DNA of 64,000 nucleotides from Plutella xylostella (taxonomy: Eukaryota > Arthropoda > Insecta > Lepidoptera > Plutellidae), in assembly GCF_932276165.1 (NCBI RefSeq), contig NC_063987.1:7192001-7256000 (forward strand). The letters run 5' to 3'. The position numbers and the translations under genes are program-made. Shown piece after piece: positions 56,701 to 60,367 of the stretch; the first letter of the stretch is position 1; every line of letters starts with the position of its first letter. Under the pieces are notes generated by a model. The model saw nothing but the letters and a program-made list of their open reading frames with translations. It was not told where the DNA came from and ran no database searches.

Positions 56701-58054
56701 TTAACGCTACATTTGCTCCACATCCTTAGCCCGCGTGGTTTGTTTTGCCCTAATGTTTTTTCTTTGTAAATTTTGGGATGAATGCCCAACCTACATAGTT
56801 TAGTCTGCCAGGGCCTTTAACATAAATAATGTAATCAAGTGTACTTTTACTCTGTGCGATAGGTTCAGTTCATAGAGTGTAAAAAAACATGCAAAATCAA
56901 CAATTTTTAAAAAAAGTTTCAGTATGTACCTACTAAGAGCCCAAATTTCGTCCGGCGTATGAAAAATTGTACTTTACGAAATGGTAATACGGTCGTGACT
57001 TCAATGTTACTATTGATATCTGCGAGTATTTTTCCCAATTACTTCCTGAAACTCTGAACTGAAAGAAGGAAAAACAATGGTACTTCCGTATTTCTATTAC
57101 GATTTTTTTTTAATTTCATATCTAACAAAGGTTCCACGAGTCAGTTGTCTCTTACAGACCGCATAGGTAATGTTTTTGTAAATAAGAAAATGTTGCCAAT
57201 ATTTTCCGTCAGTTCCGTATACGATTTCCAAGTTAAATATTTGTCGATGATGGAAGAAACTGAAGGCAGTCGAGGGGAACTCCTCAACGGTAGACAGCAA
57301 CTACCTCGTGTTTAGGCTCGAATGATTCGTATTGACTAATAGGACTTATTGGTATCATTTGCAACTTGAAAATTGAACGTTAATTATTGCAAATAAACTT
57401 AAAACAGTGAAAAGTTAGAGTCGATCGTTTGATCCAACAAAGTTTTCCACCACAGATAAAAAGCACGCACTCACGCCTTGTACTAATGTACTCCCTTGTG
57501 GGGTAGGCAGAGGTGCATTGCTGCACCCACTTTTCGCCAGAGTGTTATGTTAGTCCCAATGTAATAGGGGCGGGCCTATTGCCATTTTACGGGCACATCC
57601 AAGACCCGGGTCCCGGGTTCGATTCCCGGCTGGGGCAGATATTTGTTTAAACACAGATATTTGTTCACCACAGATAGGTATCTATTAAGATGTCTGTGTT
57701 CTCCACGTAATACTACAATCACGAGCAATGAAAAAGTTCCACTTACAAAATAGACACCAAATGACTACAATTTTTAACGCATATTAAATTAAATCTTTTT
57801 TTTCTTATGCGCTGTCAAATATTCTTCAATATTTAAGCTAGTCTTTTCCGTTTTGAAGTAATTCACTGGAACTTTTTCATTGCTCGCCAGTACAAGTAAA
57901 AAAGCCAACACTCACAGTTATCCGGACACAGGGAGCCATCGAAGCCACACTCCGGCGTGTCCGGGGGCGGCGAGGAGCGCCCCCCCGCCCAGTGGATGGG
58001 GCGCCCCGCCACGAACTGCAGCGATGAGTTGGCCGCCACGTACGTCGCCACCAC
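14131..58054 (-). CDS. Receptor (membrane) guanylyl cyclase, 3' 12 exons; 5' part outside window
   Basis: Converts GTP to cGMP on the cytoplasmic side of the plasma membrane after extracellular ligand binding. I joined 12 exons: 58054-57916, 45291-45210, 43904-43775, 39943-39617, 38603-38444, 37095-36937, 36512-36347, 30474-30325, 29219-29027, 26174-26000, 15928-15738, 14730-14131. All introns are GT-AG, phases match at every junction, and the 2472 nt give 823 residues plus stop. Order (numbered from the first residue seen): extracellular stalk 1-47, TM about 48-73, kinase-homology domain about 125-387, coiled-coil linker 388-438, cyclase 439-630, tail 640-823. Metal-binding D464 and D508, guanine-contact E504 and C576, and N583/R587 are present. 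The domain order and sequence resemble natriuretic peptide receptors and the insect Gyc32E, Gyc76C and BmGC-I group; I cannot decide which orthologue. The N-terminal ligand-binding exons must lie beyond 64000. Confidence 0.95.
14731..15737 (-). other. Intron 11 (exon 11 to last exon)
   Basis: About 1 kb. It holds a 5'-truncated RTE 3' end at 14779-14893. In the rest I see no gene; an 83-codon plus-strand ORF at 15373-15624 has no recognisable features. Confidence 0.85.
14779..14893 (+). mobile_element. 5'-truncated RTE LINE 3' end
   Basis: The frame reads DDLRRVAGSGWMRKAEDRVL, then WRSLEEAYVQQW and a stop inside a TGATGATG tail. It matches the C-terminus of the intact RTE at 16802-19774 (DDLRKVAGSRWMQMAGDRLG, then WRSLGEAYVQQW). 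As in that copy, the stop runs straight into the tail repeat. Confidence 0.8.
15738..15928 (-). CDS. Guanylyl cyclase exon 11: cyclase domain, Cys/Asn/Arg active-site residues
   Basis: 191 bp, phase 1 to 0, acceptor CCACCAG and donor GTGAGT. It encodes PCVAGVVGLKMPRYCLFGDT (C576, guanine specificity), VNTASRMESNGEALKIHLSP (N583 and R587) and LLECRGEVAMK. It is separated from exon 10 by a 10-kb intron holding the exon-copy array and an intact RTE element. Confidence 0.96.
16678..16863 (+). CDS. RTE small upstream ORF (61 aa)
   Basis: ATG at 16678, stop at 16863, overlapping the start of the EN-RT ORF by 62 nt in another frame. The peptide is basic and Pro/Ser-rich (MSGGGKSTRPPLLAEAA...), with no recognised domain. 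Some RTE elements carry a short ORF1 in this place. It could instead be leader sequence with no protein product. Confidence 0.4.
   Translation: MSGGGKSTRPPLLAEAAISRRKKGESPTSLPSAVIMANTPPDGKNKAPAPSPRQPRYPGLR
16802..19774 (+). CDS. RTE endonuclease-reverse transcriptase (990 aa)
   Basis: A single intact ORF. The N-terminal APE-like endonuclease is at about 40-300: LATYNARTL, GLSEVRREGE (catalytic Glu), VMGDFNAKLG and GSDHRLV (catalytic His). The reverse transcriptase is at about 500-780: NNKAPGDDGI, FRKGYSTIDHI, AFVDYEKAFDSIE (first Asp), RQGDVISPKLF and the catalytic LRFADDIVIM, then YLGQVI. The C-terminal region has WQWAGHVARR and GRPPTRWSDDL, typical of RTE LINEs. It makes a DNA copy of its RNA at a nicked target. 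The start is the first ATG in frame. The stop runs straight into the (GA)n tail. Confidence 0.93.
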   Translation: MEKTKPRPPVPGSPAIPDSGSGHGNGGAGGAKNLRQRVGYQPNRPLHLATYNARTLREDVKIEELEEEISKLKWDIIGLSEVRREGEDTEILQSGNLLYHREGDQLSQGGVGFIVNKSLVNNIVEIGSVSTRVAYLILRISKRYSMKVIQVYAPTSKHTDDEVELAYEDVSSALRKLTTHFTVVMGDFNAKLGKQEGGETKVGSHGFGVRNHRGQMLADFLEKEGLYMMNSFYKKKPQRKWTWISPDGKTKNEIDFILTDKKHIFNDVSVISRVKTGSDHRLVRGTLNINCKIERSRLMKSTLRPTPAQIQDPESFQSELCDRLICLENCVTVDDLNNRFVETVREVGSKYFSSRTNRGPQKLSDGTLSLIRERREMRLQSSVDMVEYRRLNRQIAKARRCDMRRYNCKRIQDAIEQNKGSKVFARDRPVRQTLLTQLKTDTGNTVSSVPEILGEIERFYGQLYTTTQNPISSGAHDSRAPLTRHYTEDIPDVSLDEISIALKQLKNNKAPGDDGITTELLKAGGRPILIALRRLFNSVILEGTSPEAWSRSVVTLFFKKGNKALLKNYRPIALLSHVYKLFSRVITNRLEQRLDDFQPPEQAGFRKGYSTIDHIHTLRQVIQKTEEYNLPLCLAFVDYEKAFDSIELWAMLQSLQRCHIDYRYIEVLRCMYNAATMSVRLHEHSTKPIQLQRGVRQGDVISPKLFTCALEDVFKLVEWKRLGINVNGEYISHLRFADDIVIMAETLEELGEMLTDLNDASKQVGLKMNMDKTKVMSNEHVSSSPVTVGGVTIEVVDQYPYLGQVIRLGKSNFDKEVARRIQLGWAAFGKLRHIFTENIPQCLKTKVFNQCVLPVMTYGAETWCFTKGLIHKLRVAQRAMERAMLGVSLRDRIRNEEIRRRTKVTDIAKRISTLKWQWAGHVARRADDRWSRKVLEWRPRVGKRRVGRPPTRWSDDLRKVAGSRWMQMAGDRLGWRSLGEAYVQQWTTEG
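21602..21856 (+). mobile_element. tRNA-derived SINE
   Basis: The head has an A box (TGGCGCAGTGG) and B box (GGTTCGATTCC) in the correct order and spacing for an internal Pol III promoter. The body reads TCGGGTCTTGGGTGTTGATA, then GGTCGGATAGCCGTGTG and GATGTCCCCACATATTTATT. It has a different body from the copies at 3697-3955 and 62482-62723, so the same head is used by two SINE subfamilies. Confidence 0.8.
22001..22137. repeat. Foldback MITE
   Basis: Terminal inverted repeats TACAGTCAGCTGCATAAGT and ACTTATGCAGCTGACCGTA. Arms of about 45 bp with mismatches flank a short unique centre. No coding potential. Confidence 0.7.
22845..23072 (+). mobile_element. Degraded tRNA-derived SINE
   Basis: Same body as the copy at 21602 (GGGTCTTGGGTGTTAATGTG, GTCGGATGGACGTC, GAGATGTCCCCACGTATTTA), but the tRNA-like head has lost its B box. 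It ends in an ATT repeat. Confidence 0.65.
24388..24541 (-). pseudogene. Partial duplicate of exon 10, in-frame stop
   Basis: Same structure and length as the copy at 25419-25572, with a GTTCGT donor. Over the shared codons there are eight synonymous changes and two replacements (Asp to Glu and His to Arg). An in-frame TAG in the new 5' segment breaks the phase-0 frame. Confidence 0.7.
24883..25047 (-). pseudogene. Partial duplicate of exon 10, disrupted
   Basis: It matches the 3' 41 codons of exon 10 with six differences, all synonymous, and keeps a GTTGGT donor. The upstream part contains an extra segment and TAG codons. The length from the AG to the donor is 165 bp, out of phase with the gene. 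I read it as a non-functional copy. Confidence 0.7.
25419..25572 (-). pseudogene. Partial duplicate of exon 10, open and phase-compatible (candidate alternative exon)
   Basis: 154 bp on the minus strand between an AG (CTAACTCAG) and a GT donor (CAG|GTTGGT). Length is 51 codons plus 1, so phase 0 to 1, exactly as exon 10. The frame is open. The 3' 43 codons match exon 10 with nine differences, all synonymous third-position changes. The 5' part, VETIGDAYMVVSGLP in exon 10, is replaced by eight unrelated residues, SAATWQYT, so the guanine-contact Glu and second metal Asp are missing. The tract before the AG is not strongly pyrimidine-rich. It could be a mutually exclusive exon giving a catalytically dead receptor, or a recent relic. 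Confidence 0.6.
25838..25940 (+). mobile_element. 5'-truncated LINE 3' tail
   Basis: Sequence ...GTAGGTTGGCTGGTAGC, TTAGCATTAAGCCCACC, then TGTGCAATAAAG and (AAAT)n. The same tail occurs in reverse at 31575-31690. It is inserted in the exon-10 array. Confidence 0.6.
26000..26174 (-). CDS. Guanylyl cyclase exon 10: second metal site and guanine-contact Glu
   Basis: 175 bp, phase 0 to 1, acceptor CTGCCAG and donor GTGGGT. It encodes VETIGDAYMVVSGLPVRNG (E504 guanine contact, D508 second metal), then ACEIARMALALRDAVRRFRI and LNLRIGVHSG. This is the parent of the tandem partial exon copies immediately downstream at 23.8-25.6 kb. A 131-bp foldback repeat lies about 48 bp upstream of its acceptor. 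Confidence 0.96.
26222..26352. repeat. Foldback element beside exon 10 acceptor
   Basis: 29-bp arms with two mismatches, sharing GGATCGCCTCTTTTTCTTCTG in inverted orientation, separated by about 67 bp. It lies in intron 9, 48 bp upstream of the exon 10 splice acceptor. Confidence 0.75.
27094..28221. mobile_element. Non-autonomous TIR DNA transposon with subterminal repeats
   Basis: 1128 bp. Terminal inverted repeats are CGGCTGTCCCATTTCAAAAC and its complement, about 28 bp with one mismatch. It is flanked by AGTA on both sides (27090-27093, 28222-28225). Inside are several copies, in both orientations, of a motif like TTACTAGGTTTTRAAATGGT, closely related to the inner part of the TIR. No transposase ORF. 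Superfamily not assigned; the TSD length is compatible with few families. Confidence 0.7.
29027..29219 (-). CDS. Guanylyl cyclase exon 9: cyclase catalytic domain, first metal site
   Basis: 193 bp, phase 2 to 0, acceptor CCAACAG and donor GTGAGT. It encodes VASQLINGQSVIAETFEQVT, IYFSDIVGFTALSA (metal-binding D464) and STPMQVVDLLNDLYTLFDSI. Near-invariant class III cyclase core. A TA-flanked MITE (29277-29542) sits about 57 bp upstream of the acceptor. Confidence 0.96.
29220..30324 (-). other. Intron 8 (exon 8 to 9)
   Basis: About 1.1 kb. It contains the MITE at 29277-29542 and the duplicated donor units at its 5' end. The rest (29545-30255) is AT-rich with nothing recognisable. Confidence 0.85.
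29277..29542. repeat. TA-flanked MITE, CACTCACGRGCAATG family
   Basis: Ends CACTCACGAACAATGAAAAA and TTTTTCATTGCTCGTAAGTG, flanked by TA. AT-rich centre, non-coding. It lies 57 bp upstream of the exon 9 acceptor. Confidence 0.8.
30261..30346 (-). repeat. Three tandem 29-bp copies spanning the exon 8 splice donor
   Basis: The unit ACTTACTTTGGTAACAGCTG + ATGCTTGTA (plus strand) starts at 30261, 30290 and 30319; the third is cut after about 22 bp. Each copy contains, on the minus strand, the end of exon 8 (codons for QLLPK) and a GTAAGT donor. Two extra donors, at 30295 and 30266, lie downstream of the true one. Confidence 0.9.
30325..30474 (-). CDS. Guanylyl cyclase exon 8: coiled-coil signalling helix (dimerisation linker)
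   Basis: 150 bp, phase 2 to 2, acceptor CCTCAG. It encodes SILDNLL-type linker sequence: SNILDNLLSRMEQYANNLEA, LVSERTQDYLEEKKKCEELL, YQLLPK. The coiled coil couples the pseudokinase to the cyclase dimer. The donor region is repeated in tandem (29-bp units); only the first donor at 30324 keeps the frame, because reading on gives an immediate TAA. Confidence 0.94.
31575..31690 (-). mobile_element. 5'-truncated LINE 3' tail
   Basis: Reverse-orientation match to the tail at 25838-25940: TTTATTTGATACTTTATTGC, then AAAGGTGGACTTGATGC and CCAGCCAACCTACAGGAGG. AT-rich tail at the low-coordinate end. Confidence 0.6.
32894..33160 (+). mobile_element. SINE-like element with RTE-type tail
   Basis: Flanked by GATATGAA (32886-32893 and 33161-33168). 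The body contains TTAAGCCGTGGGTCCCGGTT, then CCAACCCGCACTTGGCCAGC and CCCGTGCCCCAGCAGTGGGG, ending in (GAT)n. The CAGCAGTGG plus TGA-repeat end resembles the 3' end of the RTE fragment at 14779-14893, consistent with mobilisation by an RTE. Confidence 0.75.
33760..34110 (-). pseudogene. Decayed Tc1/mariner transposase fragment
   Basis: Read on the minus strand, one stretch gives RRPAKKIALTDQHRRNRVRF and ATDH. After a break it gives NFDWSNNVVIFSDEKSFKSD, then GRKILWRKSGEN. The IFSDEKSF block contains the first catalytic Asp of the DDE/D domain. The remaining catalytic part is absent or unrecognisable, with stops and frameshifts on both sides. Confidence 0.7.
34823..34848 (+). repeat. (TG)13 microsatellite
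   Basis: Uninterrupted TG dinucleotide run inside the right part of the 32.4-35.0 kb relic. It produces artefactual ORFs on both strands. Confidence 0.95.
35251..35392. repeat. PIF/Harbinger-type MITE with TAA TSD
   Basis: Ends AGCTGCGTACAGACC and GGTCTGTACGCAGCT, flanked by TAA on both sides (35248-35250, 35393-35395). Long palindromic arms rich in CGAACG blocks. The 3-bp TWA target duplication is typical of PIF/Harbinger. Confidence 0.75.
36347..36512 (-). CDS. Guanylyl cyclase exon 7: end of kinase-homology domain
   Basis: 166 bp, phase 1 to 2, acceptor CCTCTAG and donor GTAAGT. It encodes DVIEAVIASGLRPN, then LMRKCWAEDPAERPDFGQLK and RAIRRLNK, the last helix of the kinase-homology domain and the start of the signalling helix. 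Confidence 0.95.
36513..36936 (-). other. Intron 6 (exon 6 to 7)
   Basis: 424 bp. One end of a CACTCACGRGCAATG-family MITE is visible at about 36565-36600 (GCGAACAATGGAAAAGTTCC). Nothing else recognisable. Confidence 0.8.
36937..37095 (-). CDS. Guanylyl cyclase exon 6: kinase-homology domain, C-lobe
   Basis: 159 bp, phase 1 to 1, acceptor CCCCAG and donor GTAAGC. It encodes LLWTAPELLRMPEPPPEG, then KGDVYSFGIIMHEIVNRQG and DMSPK, all strongly conserved in this family (compare LWTAPELL and DVYSFGII in NPR-A/B). Confidence 0.95.
37142..37223. repeat. Minimal TA-flanked MITE, CACTCACGRGCAATG family
   Basis: 82 bp that is little more than its two inverted ends: AACTCACGATCAATGAAAAA and AACTTTTTCATTGTTCGTGA, flanked by TA. 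Lies 47 bp upstream of the exon 6 acceptor. Confidence 0.85.
37946..38303. repeat. G-rich MITE with 22-bp perfect TIR
   Basis: Ends GGGGCCGTCCATTAATCACG and the exact complement at 38282-38303. The inner arms carry long G runs broken by single A (for example 37978-37991 and 38199-38216) and repeats of CCTCAC..AATATCACCAG type. No ORF. Confidence 0.85.
38444..38603 (-). CDS. Guanylyl cyclase exon 5: kinase-homology domain, pseudo-catalytic loop
   Basis: 160 bp, phase 0 to 1, acceptor CCCCAG and donor GTGAGT. It encodes GMHYLHGTDL, SHGALKSSNCVVDSRFVLKI and TDFGLHELR. The HRD catalytic aspartate of true kinases is replaced (SHGALKSSN), while DFG is kept. This is the hallmark of receptor guanylyl cyclase pseudokinases. 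Confidence 0.95.
38604..39616 (-). other. Intron 4 (exon 4 to 5)
   Basis: 1.0 kb, AT-rich. I see no gene and no well-defined repeat. Confidence 0.8.
39617..39943 (-). CDS. Guanylyl cyclase exon 4: kinase-homology domain, N-lobe
   Basis: 327 bp, phase 0 to 0, acceptor CTCCAG and donor GTAAGT. 109 residues. They include VAIKKVDKQRI with the N-lobe lysine (K148), LKKMKDLEHDHLARFYGAC, and the family signature TEYCPKGSLQDILE followed by LDWMFKVSLMHDIVR. There is no canonical Gly-rich ATP loop, as expected for the pseudokinase domain that regulates the cyclase. Confidence 0.95.
43197..43329. repeat. Foldback MITE, TTACTCTATATTGACGAAAA family
   Basis: Starts GGGGTCACTCTATATGACGA and ends TTTTTTGTCAGTTTAGAGTA in inverted orientation. 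Related copies at 12431-12834 and around 54116-55587. Confidence 0.7.
43484..43586. repeat. Small foldback repeat
   Basis: Inverted ends ACCGAGTAGAGTGGC and GCCAGTATACTCGGT, with inner arms CAGTATCCTCGG and CCGAGGATACTG. Non-coding. Confidence 0.6.
43775..43904 (-). CDS. Guanylyl cyclase exon 3: cytoplasmic juxtamembrane segment
   Basis: 130 bp, phase 2 to phase 0, acceptor TCCGCAG and donor GTGAGTG. It encodes HYKLEAEIAMMTWRVSW followed by a Gly-rich run (PGGGGRF). The LE..I..M.WR.SW pattern is the conserved start of the cytoplasmic part in receptor guanylyl cyclases, just before the kinase-homology domain. Confidence 0.93.
44283..44490 (+). repeat. Dispersed repeat with (ACAG)n and TTTCGCATTTATAATATTAG end
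   Basis: Sequence GTTCCCGCGCGCTTCGCTTC, AGTAGCCTATGTTCTTTCCC, TTCATTCAAATCCGTTCAG, then ACAGACAGAC and TTTCGCATTTATAATATTAG. A second copy is at about 45345-45545. This repeat type is widespread in lepidopteran genomes; I do not assign a class. Confidence 0.7.
45071..45199. repeat. TACAGGGTG-type MITE next to exon 2 donor
   Basis: Ends TACAGGGTGTTAAAAA and GCAACACCCTGTA. The inner boundary lies 10 nt after the last base of exon 2, so only GTGAGTCAT plus one base of original intron remain before it. Confidence 0.75.
45210..45291 (-). CDS. Guanylyl cyclase exon 2: transmembrane helix
   Basis: 82 bp, phase 1 to phase 2, acceptor CCCCGCAG and donor CAG|GTGAGT. It encodes about 26 residues that are almost wholly hydrophobic (starting LPVYAILSMVL and ending in SVFIYR). 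This is the single membrane span, with a basic residue at the cytoplasmic edge. A MITE of the TACAGGGTG family begins 10 nt inside the downstream intron. Confidence 0.92.
45345..45545 (+). repeat. Second copy of the (ACAG)n dispersed repeat
   Basis: Matches 44283-44490 in the same orientation, with a shorter ACAG run. The pair flanks exon 2 on both sides within about 1 kb. Confidence 0.7.
45963..46226 (+). repeat. BEL/Pao 5' LTR
   Basis: 264 bp. Differs from the 3' LTR by lacking a 6-bp ACTTAC piece and one A in an A run. It is followed by a leader of about 400 bp with a small hairpin (GATCTGGCTATACAACCAGA). Confidence 0.88.
46632..50624 (+). pseudogene. BEL/Pao Gag-Pol with internal RT deletion and an in-frame stop
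   Basis: ATG at 46632 in good context (ACCATGG). Order: Gag with a coiled-coil start (KLTIFKGHLEQLTT); zinc-knuckle cysteines (CPICKQSH, LCQNCLRKGHDETHCW); protease VRALLDQGSTASFL; the start of RT (LRTVFDASA, VVTADVEKMYRQI). It then jumps in frame to the pre-integrase region (KLQRIIGYLKGF, LIRVGGRL), skipping the RT catalytic DD motif and RNase H. Integrase follows: HTAVDYAGPI (D), YSDNGTNFVGA (D), an in-frame TAA at 49965-49967, and then SPHFNGMAEG (E) in the same frame. The final stop lies inside the 3' LTR. It cannot copy itself; a parent element must have supplied RT. Confidence 0.88.
50620..50890 (+). repeat. BEL/Pao 3' LTR
   Basis: 271 bp, near-identical to the 5' LTR. The polyprotein frame ends 5 bp inside it. 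Confidence 0.88.
51763..51840. repeat. Minimal CACTCACGRGCAATG-family MITE
   Basis: Ends CACTGACTGAATGAAAAAAT and TTTTTTCATTGCTCGTCAGT, 78 bp, preceded by TA. Confidence 0.7.
52198..52327. repeat. CACTCACGRGCAATG-family MITE
   Basis: Starts CACTCACGAGTAATGAGTAA after TA and ends AACTTTTTCATTGCATTGTG. The right end has diverged. Confidence 0.7.
53800..53960 (+). mobile_element. Probable LINE 3' tail
   Basis: Ends TTCTTGTACTGAATAAATAC followed by (ATTT)n. The upstream part, GGGCACTGATACCTGCCGCA, looks like 3' UTR with no ORF. Confidence 0.4.
54131..55455. mobile_element. TIR element AGGGTTTCGTT with 10-bp TSD
   Basis: 1325 bp, flanked by ACTCTATATT (54121-54130, 55456-55465). TIR AGGGTTTCGTT, then arrays of CCCGGGAATTCCCG at both ends. 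Inside are a (GTAT)n-bearing repeat piece (54375-54600) and a foldback MITE (54774-55021). No transposase. A 9-10 bp TSD would suit a Mutator-like element; that is a guess. Confidence 0.7.
54774..55021. repeat. Foldback MITE with about 90-bp arms
   Basis: Arms share AAGTCCCAATGTTAATGGAA and GTATCG..GGGGAC in inverted orientation, almost perfectly, around a centre of about 70 bp. Nested within 54131-55455. Confidence 0.85.
57459..57665 (-). mobile_element. tRNA-derived SINE with 5' inversion
   Basis: Flanked by an 11-bp direct repeat CACCACAGATA (57448-57458, 57666-57676). The body (to about 57607) is in minus orientation as in the copies at 3697 and 62482. The head part with the B box (GGGTTCGATTCCCGGCTGGG) is in plus orientation. 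The A box is missing. Confidence 0.85.
57716..57890. repeat. CACTCACGRGCAATG-family MITE beside exon 1 donor
   Basis: Ends CAATCACGAGCAATGAAAAA and AACTTTTTCATTGCTCGCCA, flanked by TA. Its edge is 25 bp from the exon at 57916. Confidence 0.85.
57916..58054 (-). CDS. Guanylyl cyclase exon 1 in window: extracellular juxtamembrane segment
   Basis: 139 bp, starts phase 0 after acceptor CCACAG and ends phase 1 at donor GTGAGT. It encodes 46 residues of the membrane-proximal ligand-binding region, including the family signature RPIHWAGG and a Pro-rich stretch leading to CGFDGSLCPDN, a two-cysteine stalk as in natriuretic peptide receptors. More 5' exons must exist, since this is only the end of the ectodomain. 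A MITE ends 25 bp beyond the donor, and a foldback repeat starts 48 bp upstream of the acceptor. Confidence 0.9.
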
Positions 58055-58102
58055 CTGTGGATAGGGGCGCTGTCAGTTGCAGCCGTGGCTGATGTTTTTA
58101 TA

Positions 58103-58196
58103 TACAGAGTGTTGCAAAAAGTAAGTATACGTACTAAGCCGAACACGATACACACGTAGGTTTCGGCTTAGTATACCATTGTTGCAACATCCTGTA
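58103..58196. repeat. Foldback MITE, TACAGGGTGTTGCAAAAAGG family
   Basis: Ends TACAGAGTGTTGCAAAAA and GTTGCAACATCCTGTA, with GTACTAAGCCGAA and TTTCGGCTTAGTA inside. Begins 48 bp upstream of exon 1. Confidence 0.75.
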
Positions 58197-59682
58197 TAGT
58201 GTGTATTGTCTCGTCTATTTTTTTTAAAACAGATGAGTATGGAAACTTTTTTACGGCGTTGCTATTGCTCTACGTAATCCACATAATTTATTACTGCGTT
58301 GCTGTTGTTCCTAGTAGGTAATAACCCATCTCGGAAAGATGATCCATCTTTCTCTGTCAATATCGGGAATGTGCGAGAGACATACTCAGTACTCACACGC
58401 GGGCAGGGGGCGGTGTCAGATGCACGCCGGGAGGTTGGGCCTACCTACAGCCGTGCCTGATGTTTTTATAGCAATGAGGTGAATGGAGTTATGAGGACAT
58501 ATTTTGTTTTGACGAACACCTATTTTTCCAAAATTACATCCTGGAGGTGCTCCTTCACGGGGCATTCACGTTTACTGTAACATTATAGATTCGTCATTCG
58601 TTGAGCTTTATGAGCAATTGTTTTCTTCTTTCTACGTTCAAAATTAAATTTTGAATTTATTTCCGATTGCTCTTTTTCGCTCACTTTCGTGGTAGGAACT
58701 TTTGTCCCATTGTTCGGTCAGAGCACAGCTATTAGAATAAGCGATGGCATGACTTTATTCATCTTTTTCTTTTGAGCCAGTAACTGTGAACATACAAATA
58801 GGTATTTTTGAATTTCAGGGCAATTTATTTTATTCTGGAAGTAGGTACTTATTTAATTGATAGAAGCAGCGATATCTCATATTCTTACTCGTAGAACTCA
58901 TACATCCGAAATAATTACTAACCACTAAAGTTTTATATGAAATGTTCCTTCTAGCGTTAGCTCTTAAAACATTAACTTAGTTCATAACAACGCGATACCA
59001 ACAAAGGTTTTGTTAGCGGTTTTTACTACGATACTATTATAAAACTTCTCCCAGAGTATCTAACTTTGCTGCTTAAATTTTGACTGGTTCTTAAGTCTTG
59101 AATTATGTACTTAAGACAAGATAAGGTATTACGAGGTTGTTAGTACCGTCTTTGGGGTGGATGTACTAAGTGTCTACGTCTAGCCAAGAACTACAGTTTT
59201 AAATATGTGTGCAAAATTATGTGAAACATAATGTCAAGATTATGTATTTTACGGACGCTTTTTTGTTAATAATTCATAATTATTTATTGATACCTCGTTA
59301 GTGTCAACAGCTGTTACAAAAAATATAATAAACTATACAGTAGTATATTTCAAGCAAAATAGTTCATATCAGTTTTCAACTGTTGAGTCCGTAGTTAGGT
59401 AAGCTATTTGCATAATATATACTTATAGTAAATATAGGAAGATACCTGATGTGCTAGCTGTGAAGCACAAAATAAGTCAACCGTATAAAGGTACTTTGCA
59501 GATTAATGAAAACGAAACGTAATATTTATGCTGGTGCCAGATATAACACGGCTGGAGGTAAAGTCTGTAAAATGTGCATCGAAAATAATAATAAATGTTG
59601 CTTTAGCCACGAGAAAATATACAAAATCTCTAGATAGGTAAATATTGATGAGGAACAAAATTTTATTTTAGCAATGTCAAAC

Positions 59683-59949
59683 TACAGGGTGTTGCAAAAT
59701 TGGTATACTAAGCCGAAACCTACATGTGCAGCATGTTATATCTAAGCCCGAAACTGAAATCAGAATTTGGAAATTCGCGAAAAAAATATATTTTTTTCCA
59801 TAGTAAAAGTCACGTGACCAAAAAAGTTTCTATGGAAAATGATTTTTTTTTTCGCGAATTTTCAAATTCTGATTTCAGTTTCGGGCTTAGATATAACATG
59901 CTGCACATGTAGGTTTCGGCTTAGTATACCCTTTTTGCAACACCCTGTA
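59683..59949. repeat. Near-perfect 267-bp palindrome, TACAGGGTGTTGC family
   Basis: Left arm TACAGGGTGTTGCAAAATTG, ACTAAGCCGAAACCTACATG, then GCAGCATGTTATATCTAAGC. The right arm is its complement to the end ACACCCTGTA. The centre is GTCACGTGAC at 59809-59818. No spacer loop. Confidence 0.92.
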
Positions 59950-60367
59950 TAAATGTTGTCTTATAAGGGTCGATATTCATAACATCGATAGACCGACCAC
60001 ACTAATAGACATAATTACTGTTACTTATATTAATTTATGAATCGCATCTATATCACGTATAGTGCTGAAGGTGATAATGAATCGATAATAATAATCGATA
60101 TCGATAGTTGAGCTACACTACTCGGTAAGTGCAATTTATCAACACGGGTATTGCCACAGATTTATATTCACTATCATCAATATAGGCTATTATCGAAAAA
60201 CAAACTAGCGATTGTTGGGCAACACTAACAGACTATATTATAGTATGGCTCTGAGCATCAAAACGTGTAGTCGCGTATTAATAATTTTATTTTAGTGGTG
60301 CTCAACTAGGTATCGATAGTAAAATTAACGACACCTATAGTAAAATTTACTATGGTAAATAGCTACT

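Larger units (their letters stand above)
45292..57915 (-). other. Intron 1 in window (exon 1 to 2), 12.6 kb
   Basis: Contains the dispersed repeat at 45345-45545, the BEL/Pao element (45963-50890), MITEs at 51763-51840 and 52198-52327, a LINE tail near 53800-53960, nested elements at 54116-55587, a SINE at 57459-57665 and a MITE at 57716-57890. 50900-51760, 52330-53790 and 55590-57440 contain no gene I can support. Confidence 0.8.

Noticed and set aside
14131..58054. Assigning the gene firmly to Gyc32E or Gyc76C
   Set aside because: The ectodomain is outside the window and the intracellular part alone does not let me separate them without alignment.
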